From an uncultured Flavobacteriales bacterium (GTDB lineage Bacteria > Bacteroidota > Bacteroidia > Flavobacteriales_D > Sanyastnellaceae), in contig CALSMK010000029.1 of NCBI GenBank assembly GCA_943787435.1, positions 31,438 through 95,437 of the forward strand: DNA of 64,000 bases, in the 5' to 3' direction. The position numbers were made by a program, and so were the translations under genes. The notes beneath the pieces were generated by a model that ran no database searches, had not been told where the DNA came from, and saw nothing but the letters and a program-made list of their open reading frames with translations. Shown here in pieces: positions 57,023-64,000 of this stretch (positions within the stretch are counted from its first letter, which is position 1; the number at the start of each line of letters is the position of its first letter).

Positions 57023-57731
57023 GCCCCGAGGATGAGGGTCGAGCCGGAGAACGCCTCAGGGTTGTCGAAGCACATGTCGACGTAGGGCGCACAGGAGTCG
57101 GCCACCACGACCTTCTTGAACATGCCCCAGAGGATGAGGCGCATGCCGTCGCGCCCCTGCTCGTAGGTGAAGCTTCCGCGGCGAAGTGATTTGCGGCAGC
57201 AGGTTGGTGGCCCGCTCGATGGGGCCTGCGACGAGCTGGGGGAAGAAGGAGACAAAGGCGCCAAAGGCGACGGGGTCCCGGGTGGCCTTGAGGTTGCCCC
57301 GATAGATGTCGATGGAGTAGGAGAGGGTCTGGAAGGTGTAGAAGGAGATGCCGACGGGCAGGATGACCTGCAGGGTGGAGGCGTGCATGGTGACGCCGAG
57401 GGACTGCCCAGGCCGAGATCCAGTTCTCGATGAAGAAGTTGGCGTACTTGAAGTAGCCGAGGATGCCGAGGTTGACGGCGAGCGACACCCACAGCCACCG
57501 TTTCTTCCGCGCTTTGTCCGGCGCCTCTTCAATGCGGATGCCGACGAGGAAGTCGACGATGGTGGAGAGGGCAATCAGCCCGAGGAAGCGCCAGTCCCAC
57601 CACCCGTAGAAGACATACGACGCAACGAGCAGCAGCAGGTTCTGCGCCTTGAGGTTGCGTTGGGTGACAAACCAATACAGCCCAAAGACAATCGGCAGAA
57701 AGAGCAGAAACTCAGGGCTGTTGAAGAGCAT
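57023..57731 (-). pseudogene. MBOAT O-acyltransferase copy A, truncated
   Basis: From the ATG at 57731 the protein matches copies B and C (MLFNSPEFLLFLPIVFGLYW, then [20 protein letters not shown]), but it is cut after the GSTLILG segment, roughly residue 235 of about 470. The sequence then passes at 57022/57023 straight into a partner-gene remnant. The region with the catalytic His (WHGANWTFIAWGGIHA in copy C) is absent, so it cannot be active. Extra bases near 57405 and altered bases around 57170-57185 also shift the frame. It starts inside the end of the SGNH-like gene upstream, with a 20-base overlap. Confidence 0.85.
57023..57731. repeat. MBOAT repeat block A
   Basis: The first 0.7 kb of the MBOAT gene, almost identical in bases to the same part of blocks B and C. 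The shared sequence begins at the start codon and not before it. Confidence 0.9.
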
Positions 57732-58704
57732 GATTTGTTATTTGGTCTTCTAGTATGTGAGTGAAGTGGGGAACTGACATTGCGTTGATGTGGTTGCCAT
57801 CAACGAACGAAGAATCGTGGAGGGCGTTGGACAGGTCGATGTAGGTGTCAACATGGGGCAAAAGGGGTTGAATCAAGGTGTGCAAACTTGGCTGAAGTGA
57901 GTCTTCTATCTGACGGATGCCTTTACAAACGGGTGGGCGAATGAGGTGGATCTTTGCCTGTGGGAAGTCGTCTCTGATGTTCAGTATTAGCTGGCTGAGG
58001 TTGTAGATGTTGAATCCATAAGAAGTTGAATCATGTCTGCTCGCATGTCTTCTGTATTCGCGGATTTTTCCTGAGAAAGAAGGGTTTTTTCCTGTGTTGG
58101 GCATCCACCCTCTAGAGCGCTCGATACAGGGGCAATCATAAAATCCACGTTGGACTCCAAGTGCCCGCTGTGTTAGCCCGATGATGGCTCCACCTAGATC
58201 TCCAACCTCAGAGCCGGCAAGCACTTGAAGCGGGTTTGTGCCGTACCACCAATAAGTGAGTTGATTCCTCGAACTGGAAGGGATGTTTCGCTTGAAAATT
58301 GAGTTACTTCCTTGAGAGGCTAAGCTCCAATGGTCAACAAAAAAAATCAACTCTGAGTCCAGTTCGGGATTGGCGGACTCTTCTAGTTTGGATAGGATGA
58401 GGCTGCAATATTCTGGACTCCATGGTGAGTCTGATAGGTTGAAAGAGAAGTTGTAAGCATTGTTCCCAGACATGGTGTTCCGGAATTGTCGAGGGTCAAC
58501 CCCTTGTGCTGCTCTACTTGTTCCGAAAATGAAGTGATTTGCCTCAACAGGGGCAAGTCTGAACACCCCCCTCGAATCGACACAGGGACAGGTGTATAGT
58601 TGGCTGAACCAAGGTCCAATGGCCAAAGCCAGTCCCGCACCGATAACAATGGCCCAATGCCGGAACAATTTAAAATTGGAAGTAGATGAAGCGGGAGTTT
58701 CCAT
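57712..58704 (-). CDS. SGNH-like/AlgJ-type partner protein B
   Basis: An intact protein of about 330 residues from the ATG at 58704 (METPASSTSNFKLFR), with one N-terminal membrane helix (WAIVIGAGLALAIGPWFS). It has block-I-like FGTSRAAQGVDP (GTSR replacing the GDS box of SGNH hydrolases), a central ELIFFVDHWSLASQ, IHLIRPPVCKG, and the terminal DGNHINAMSVPHF, which corresponds to the catalytic DxxH. Such proteins accompany MBOAT acyltransferases and pass the acyl group to polysaccharide in the periplasm. It overlaps MBOAT B's stop by 35 bases and MBOAT A's start by 20, so translation is coupled along the array. Base composition is lower in GC than the MBOAT blocks. Confidence 0.78.
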   Translation of the reverse strand: METPASSTSNFKLFRHWAIVIGAGLALAIGPWFSQLYTCPCVDSRGVFRLAPVEANHFIFGTSRAAQGVDPRQFRNTMSGNNAYNFSFNLSDSPWSPEYCSLILSKLEESANPELDSELIFFVDHWSLASQGSNSIFKRNIPSSSRNQLTYWWYGTNPLQVLAGSEVGDLGGAIIGLTQRALGVQRGFYDCPCIERSRGWMPNTGKNPSFSGKIREYRRHASRHDSTSYGFNIYNLSQLILNIRDDFPQAKIHLIRPPVCKGIRQIEDSLQPSLHTLIQPLLPHVDTYIDLSNALHDSSFVDGNHINAMSVPHFTHILEDQITNHALQQP

Positions 58705-60076
58705 TGGAGATGCTGCACAAGATGATGAGTGCAATCGCGATCGCCTGTAGCAGAGGCGTCAGGATTGGGCGGCTTTTGATTCCCCTGTGATAGGCGAACT
58801 CGAAGAAGACGAATGGAATCAAGATCAGGACAGTCTTGAGCTTGTCTGGCTTGCCGTCAAAGCCCAGAGAGAAAAGGTATTGAATGGCTAATGTTAAGTC
58901 TTGGCTTCTAAAGAACACCCAGGCGATGGTGACGGCGGTGAACGTCCATCCCATTTGCAGGAGTTCTCGAGGAGAGGGCAGCCACCGTCCTTCAGCGACA
59001 ATGTCGCTTGTGTTCTTCCGATTGGTGCCGCGCAGGAAGAGCGGGATGAAGAGCAGGGCGTGGATGCCGCCCCAGCGATGAAGGTCCAATTGGCCCCGTG
59101 CCAGAACCCGGAGACGAGGAAGATGATGAAGACGTTGCGGATGGCCTTGGGCTTGGAGACGCGCGACCCGCCGAGGGGGATGTAGAGGTAGTCGCGGAAC
59201 CAGGTGGAGAGGGAGATGTGCCAACGCCTCCAGAACTCGGCGATGTCGCGGGAGAAGTAGGGGAACTTGAAGTTGGTCATCAGCTCGAAGCCGAAGAGCT
59301 TGGCGGTGCCGATGGCGATGTCGGAGTATCCGGAGAAGTCCCCGTAGATCTGGAAGGAGAAGAGGATGGCCCCGAGGATGAGGGTCGAGCCGGAGAAACG
59401 CCTCGGGGTTGTCGAAACACATGTCGACGTAGGGCGCACAGGAGTCGGCCACGACGACCTTCTTGAACATGCCCCAGAGGATGAGGCGCATGCCGTCGCG
59501 CCCTTGCTCGTAGGTGAAGGTCCGCGGCGAGGTGATCTGCGGCAGCAGGTTGGTGGCCCGCTCGATGGGCCCTGCGACGAGCTGCGGGAAGAAGGAGACA
59601 AAGGCGCCAAAGGCGACGGGGTCCCGGGTGGCCTTGAGGTTGCCCCGATAGATGTCGATGGAGTAGGAGAGGGTCTGGAAGGTGTAGAAGGAGATGCCGA
59701 CGGGCAGGATGACCTGCAGGGTGGAGGCGTGCATGGTGACGCCGAGGGACTGCCAGGCCGAGATCCAGTTCTCGATGAAGAAGTTGGCGTACTTGAAGTA
59801 GCCGAGGATGCCGAGGTTGACGGCGAGCGACACCCACAGCCACCGTTTCTTCCGCGCTTTGTCCGGCGCCTCTTCAATGCGGATGCCGACGAGGAAGTCG
59901 ACGATGGTGGAGAGGGCAATCAGCCCGAGGAAGCGCCAGTCCCACCACCCGTAGAAGACATACGACGCAACGAGCAGCAGGAGGTTCTGCGCCTTGAGGT
60001 TGCGTTGGGTGACAAACCAATACAGCCCAAAGACAATCGGCAGAAAGAGCAGAAACTCAGGGCTGTTGAAGAGCAT
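58670..60076 (-). CDS. MBOAT O-acyltransferase copy B (AlgI/DltB-like)
   Basis: About 470 residues with roughly ten membrane helices. It begins MLFNSPEFLLFLPIVFGLYW; the polar loop with [20 protein letters not shown] and [20 protein letters not shown] is the AlgI-type MBOAT signature. Catalytic histidine sits in FWHGANWTFI. Two indels, an extra A near 59396 and a lost G near 59074, compensate each other and leave a garbled stretch of about 105 residues between, so the true frame is intact. After residue about 385 the C-terminus (SLGFDGKPDKLKTVLILIPF) is unlike copy C, though both end in YFQF. The enzyme moves acyl groups across the inner membrane for O-acylation of a glycan. Confidence 0.88.
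   Translation of the reverse strand: MLFNSPEFLLFLPIVFGLYWFVTQRNLKAQNLLLLVASYVFYGWWDWRFLGLIALSTIVDFLVGIRIEEAPDKARKKRWLWVSLAVNLGILGYFKYANFFIENWISAWQSLGVTMHASTLQVILPVGISFYTFQTLSYSIDIYRGNLKATRDPVAFGAFVSFFPQLVAGPIERATNLLPQITSPRTFTYEQGRDGMRLILWGMFKKVVVADSCAPYVDMCFDNPEAFLRLDPHPRGHPLLLPDLRGLLRILRHRHRHRQALRLRADDQLQVPLLLPRHRRVLEALAHLPLHLVPRLPLHPPRRVARLQAQGHPQRLHHLPRLRVLARGQLDLHRWGGIHALLFIPLFLRGTNRKNTSDIVAEGRWLPSPRELLQMGWTFTAVTIAWVFFRSQDLTLAIQYLFSLGFDGKPDKLKTVLILIPFVFFEFAYHRGIKSRPILTPLLQAIAIALIILCSISNGNSRFIYFQF
58914..60076. repeat. MBOAT repeat block B
   Basis: About 1.16 kb nearly identical to 61257-62418, with only a few base changes. It ends exactly at the start codon on one side and within the codons for the helix AWVFF on the other. 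Confidence 0.92.
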
Positions 60077-60992
60077 TAATTATGTTCCAAATTCAAGATA
60101 ATCTTAACCCGTTTAGCTAACCACTCAGAATAAAGTTCGGCGCCCACGCCGCGCAGGTGGTGGTCGTCGAAATAAAGTGAATCTACCTTGGCTAATGGCC
60201 ACTGGTTGCCATCTATCCAATGCATCTGAGTCATAACTTCTGGAATATTGAAAGTTTCTTCACATAATTGAGGGGGATTGACTAGGATTAAGCTCGACTT
60301 CCATTTGTCTGCCGCTCTCTTAATTTGAAGCATCGCTGAATTCTGCTCACTACTTAAAACTTTCCAGGCTGATTCACAGGGGGGGGAGGGGTGTGGGTTC
60401 TCCGACAGAATAAGTAAAGCCTTTCCCTACATATTTGTTATTTGGTTTTGGAATCGAAGGCAAAATCCAATCTTTGAGTCCGAAATATAATGCGGTGAGC
60501 ATAGTGTGTAAGTCTCTCGTTCGGAAGGCAATCTGAAAGAACAGAGGATCGAATGGAGATGGGTCATTTCGGACAAGGTCCTGGATAGCTTCGGTGCTTG
60601 AAAAGTCCCATATCATGGGGTAAACGTCGAGTATGATTGTATTAGGTCTTACCCCAAGTTTCCCCTGCCCATTGTAGCAATTCATGGGATACGTGGAGTG
60701 TTTGTGAAGAAGAGCAGAGACTAAAAGTTTCAGGTGTTATTGAGTCGAATTTATTTGGGTTGATACCTCTGTAGCATGTGCTACTTCCCAGAAACAATAA
60801 TTCTGGCAACTCTTTGTTTTTGATGGTTTGGCGAAACTCTGGAATGCGATAAATGGTTTCACCATGATTAGACCTGTTTTGGAAAGTGTATTTTTCAATA
60901 GTGGCTGATTGCGCTGATGTGAATATTATTATCAGAATGAATGCCATGTACGACACTGTTAATAGTAATATTTTGTTTAAAAAGTACTTCAT
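60076..60992 (-). CDS. SGNH-like partner protein C, two frameshifts
   Basis: The ATG at 60992 overlaps the MBOAT C stop (TGATG). The protein has an N-terminal helix (ILLLTVSYMAFILIIIFTS), ELLFLGSSTCYRGINPNKFD as the GDS-like block, PNTIILDVYPMIWDFSSTEA, and the end SLYFDDHHLRGVGAELYSEW, with DDHH as the likely catalytic Asp-His pair. Frames break near 60670 and in the G8 run at about 60379-60386. Length would be about 305 residues. The gene is strikingly AT-rich compared with the MBOAT blocks on both sides, which points to a separate origin. Its stop overlaps the MBOAT B start by one base. Confidence 0.75.
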
Positions 60993-62418
60993 CAGAATTG
61001 GAAGTATAAGAAGCTTGCAGGATTTGAGAACTTTTGAATTGTTAGAAAGGCAATTCCGAAATACAGGAGCCGTCGCATCCAACGATGAGACAGAACCAAG
61101 GGATTTCGCTCAGAATTCCTGCTCCAGAAATCAAGGCCGACCATTCCCATAATGAAAGTGAGCATTGTCAGGGAAGGCCGGCTTGGTATACTTCCGAGGT
61201 TTTGACAGGAATGCACTAAGTAGTCCAATGCAATACCAACTGACTTCGCCCTGAAAAACACCCAGGCGATGGTGACGGCGGTGAATGTCCATCCCATTTG
61301 CAGGAGTTCTCGAGGAGAGGGCAGCCACCTTCCTTCGGCGACGATGCTCGTGGTGTTCTTCCGATTGGTGCCGCGCAGGAAGAGCGGGATGAAGAGCAAG
61401 GCGTGGATGCCGCCCCAGGCGATGAAGGTCCAATTGGCCCCGTGCCAGAACCCGGAGACGAGGAAGATGACGAAGACGTTGCGGATGGCCTTGGGCTTGG
61501 AGACGCGCGATCCGCCGAGGGGGATGTAGAGGTAGTCGCGGAACCAGGTGGAGAGGGAGATGTGCCAACGCCTCCAGAACTCGGCGATGTCGCGGGAGAA
61601 GTAGGGGAACTTGAAGTTGGTCATCAGCTCGAAGCCGAAGAGCTTGGCGGTGCCGATGGCGATGTCGGAGTATCCGGAGAAGTCCCCGTAGATCTGGAAG
61701 GAGAAGAGGATGGCCCCGAGGATGAGGGTCGAGCCGGAGAACGCCTCGGGGTTGTCGAAACACATGTCGACGTAGGGCGCACAGGAGTCGGCCACGACGA
61801 CCTTCTTGAACATGCCCCAGAGGATGAGGCGCATGCCGTCGCGCCCCTGCTCGTAGGTGAAGGTCCGCGGCGAGGTGATCTGCGGCAGCAGGTTGGTGGC
61901 CCGCTCGATGGGCCCGCGACGAGCTGCGGGAAGAAGGAGACGAAGGCGCCAAAGGCGACGGGGTCCCGGGTGGCCTTGAGGTTGCCCCGATAGATGTCGA
62001 TGGAGTAGGAGAGGGTCTGGAAGGTGTAGAAGGAGATGCCGACGGGCAGGATGACCTGCAGGGTGGAGGCGTGCATGGTGACGCCGAGGGACTGCCAGGC
62101 CGAGATCCAGTTCTCGATGAAGAAGTTGGCGTACTTGAAGTAGCCGAGGATGCCGAGGTTGACGGCGAGCGACACCCACAGCCACCGTTTCTTCCGCGCT
62201 TTGTCCGGCGCCTCTTCAATGCGGATGCCGACGAGGAAGTCGACGATGGTGGAGAGGGCAATCAGCCCGAGGAAGCGCCAGTCCCACCACCCGTAGAAGA
62301 CATACGACGCAACGAGCAGCAGGAGGTTCTGCGCCTTGAGGTTGCGTTGGGTGACAAACCAATACAGCCCAAAGACAATCGGCAGAAAAAGCAGAAACTC
62401 AGGGCTGTTGAAGAGCAT
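60992..62418 (-). CDS. MBOAT O-acyltransferase copy C (AlgI/DltB-like), one frameshift
   Basis: Full-length copy, about 475 residues, and the best reference for the array. N-terminal and central parts are the same as copy B. SDIAIGTAKLFGFELMTNFK, FPYFSRDIAEFWRRWHISLS and the catalytic WHGANWTFIAWGGIHALLF are all in frame. A single lost base in GGGCCCGCGAC near 61914 (copy B has GGGCCCTGCGAC) breaks the raw frame. The last 85 residues (DYLVHSCQNLGSIPSRPSLT and onward) are unrelated to copy B and much lower in GC. It is the first of the array in transcription order. Confidence 0.88.
61257..62418. repeat. MBOAT repeat block C
   Basis: Nearly identical to block B (58914-60076) and to the first 0.7 kb as block A. 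Flanks on both sides are unrelated among the three copies. Confidence 0.92.
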
Positions 62419-62431
62419 TTGAGGGAGCGAC

Positions 62432-63883
62432 TCAGGATTGAATGAACCGATTGCCCCACCTGTAAAGAGGGAAGAATATGAGGAGGTGGCAGATGGAGCC
62501 CCAGACCACTTTTCCGGAGATGGTGGTCATGTCTTGTTGGAAGGTGCCCCAAGGTGTCAAGACAACCCACAGAATTCCGAAGGCAAGAATGGGATTGAGT
62601 CTGCGTGTTCTGTTCGTGGTGATGACCATCAGCAAGCCTCCGAGTAGATCCGTAGATGAACAGGTGTACCATCATGCCATTTGGCCCCCAGTCGATGTAT
62701 GCTTCGCAATAGTGGCCCAGGCTGAATGACGAGATATTGCGTTCACCACCGAAGTAGTAGTCGGTGAAGCGCTCCACTTTTTCTCTGTCGCTTTTGACGC
62801 CTTTGTTCGGGTTGAGGATTCGGGGGATGAGGGCAAAGGAGAGGCTTTCGGAGAGCAGTGCACCTTTTTGGTGCGGGATCTCGGCAGGGACTTTTGTGAC
62901 AGCTGCTGAGAAGTACTCCAGATACCCTGCGCGACGATAGGTGGCGCTGATGACGGGGTCATCGAGCGTTTGGTTTTCATTGAGAGCCGTGGTTCCCAAC
63001 TCGACGAATTTGCCGAGTGCCTCCGATTGGGTGACCCGAATGGATTGATCTTGAAAGCCTCCGGAAATGAACTCGCGGTACTCACCCTTCACGGCTTGCC
63101 AAACGAGCACGAGCGCCAATGCGGGAATGAGGATCGGGCCTGAGTCTCGTTAACTCGCGGATTTTAAATTTCTTCAGTGAAACGAAATAGCAAATTAAGA
63201 CAAGGACGAGGGGCTCTCGCCATGAGGAGAAGTAGCTGTAAAAGCTCGTGATGAGCAGGTAGAGAAAGAGCCCGAAAACAAGCAAAGGACGCTTCCGAGT
63301 CAGGAAGAAGTGGATCCCGAAAGCGAGGGTGAGTGCATTGGGAATGCCAGCTGATGTAGGTTTCGAATTGGGCCAAGCTGCTTCCATAGGGGATGAGCCT
63401 GTCGACCAATGAGGCCAATCCATGGGAGAACAGAGATGCAGACCAGAAGGCGGGTTTGGCTGATGCGCTCCGCTTGAGTTGAAGGTGTTCGAATGATGGG
63501 ATGCTGAAGCTCCGGTCCGTTGAAGGAGGACTTGCGTCCCCACCATCATGCTGAGCAGTCCAAATGAGGCCATCCACCAGGTCTGCTTGCCAGAACCCGG
63601 GAACAGTTCATTGAGTGTGATGCCATAATTGTTGGCTTCGAACAGCGAAGTGTGGGACTCGATGAACTGAATGGTGAAATAGATAGAGGAGGATGGCAGG
63701 GTGCTGCTTCCACATCCACATTCGCATGAGGATGATGAGCATGCATGCGAACCAGGCGGTTTCCAGTGGATTGGGCGTGAAGAGCCCGTATGCCATCAGA
63801 AGGAGGCAGAAGAACACCAGGATGCCATGTGGCATGGTGCTGGGCGATATGGATTGGAGTTCTAATCCAGTGCGTTCCGCCAT
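62432..63883 (-). CDS. Multi-pass membrane protein, polysaccharide polymerase-like, frameshifted
   Basis: Several frames combine into one membrane protein of about 480 residues. From the ATG at 63883 it has ILVFFCLLLMAYGLFTPNPL and ETAWFACMLIILMRMWMWKQ. Then come FGLLSMMVGTQVLLQRTG, ALTLAFGIHFFLTRKRPLLV and FGLFLYLLITSFYSYFSSWR. A long extracytoplasmic part follows with PEIPHQKGALLSESLSFALI and YFGGERNISSFSLGHYCEAY, and the end is GILWVVLTPWGTFQQDMTT with a final helix near 62460. Position upstream of the acyltransferase array and the helix-loop-helix plan suggest a Wzy or ligase-type polymerase. Breaks lie near 62665, 63125, 63380 and 63680. No diagnostic motif was recognised. Confidence 0.55.
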
Positions 63884-64000
63884 GCTTCTTCGAAGAGCTG
63901 TGGGTTGTTGGTGAGCATGCCGTGTTGTTCAGCTGCTTTTGAAGTTGCCGTGATTGAGCTGAATAGCGCGTCGGAGGCAGTTCTGAATCGCCTCTGGTGA
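63863..64000 (-). CDS. C-terminal fragment of an upstream gene (possibly glycosyltransferase)
   Basis: Only the last 45 codons are inside the window. They end with NNPQLFEEAWRNALD and a stop at 63863-63865, overlapping the start of the polymerase-like gene by 21 bases. A tail of this kind, with a hydrophobic-acidic repeat, is common at the end of GT-B glycosyltransferases, and the context fits, but this cannot be established from so short a piece. Confidence 0.4.

Noticed and set aside
56862..62420. Insertion sequence or phage as the cause of the repeats
   Set aside because: No transposase, terminal inverted repeats, target duplications or phage genes were found; the repeats lie inside acyltransferase coding sequence and start at the start codon.

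Overview
The window looks like a chromosomal segment of a Bacteroidota bacterium, probably an aerobic marine or freshwater Flavobacteriales-like lineage of moderate GC. The evidence is a PorV/PorQ-family barrel beside very large secreted proteins, a TonB receptor with an N-terminal carboxypeptidase-like regulatory domain, Wzi/RemB-type barrels, the cytochrome oxidase layout (ctaB, two subunit III genes, subunit IV, SCO, DUF420), and putative -7 boxes of the form TAnnTTTG. No rRNA, tRNA, CRISPR array, transposase or phage gene was seen.

Layout. 1-5.8 kb: a PKD-repeat secreted protein, an atypical Nramp-like transporter and an MbnH/MbnP-like pair, which together suggest metal handling at the cell surface. 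5.9-14.6 kb: an AddA-like helicase-nuclease, gmd, an ABC exporter, rpmH, a phosphopantetheinyl transferase and ahcY. 14.6-19.4 kb: a degenerate Rieske-like lipoprotein, tsaB, an adaptor/TolC pair and an OmpA-family protein. 19.4-24.6 kb: a compact cytochrome oxidase maturation and subunit operon. 24.6-32.8 kb: envelope polysaccharide functions (two Wzi/RemB-like barrels, a WecA-like transferase, fcl, a glycosyltransferase, a flippase-like protein) plus a lone peptide-type permease. 33-43.3 kb: housekeeping genes (ruvC, purK, thyA-folA-yidD, hemB-fur, ddl, HIT, greA) with a His-rich lipoprotein and a sialidase-like protein.

43.5-56.8 kb is one co-directional surface locus: a TonB receptor, a giant secreted protein, a PorV/PorQ-family barrel and a second giant secreted protein. 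The two giant genes share a nearly identical 3' block of about 1.9 kb. 56.9-62.4 kb is an alternating array of MBOAT O-acyltransferase and SGNH-like partner genes. The MBOAT copies are almost identical from the start codon onward and then switch abruptly to unrelated C-termini; the last unit carries a deletion that joins an MBOAT 5' half to the tail of a partner gene. A multi-pass polymerase-like gene and the end of another gene fill the right edge. The array and its neighbours look like a polysaccharide assembly and acylation locus.

Caution: many genes, including purK, thyA and addA, carry single-base frameshifts, and these are very dense from about 49.9 to 63.9 kb. Because essential genes are hit, and because one copy of a repeat is clean while the other is not, I read most of them as sequencing or assembly indels rather than gene decay. 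Coordinates of broken genes span the reconstructed reading frame.
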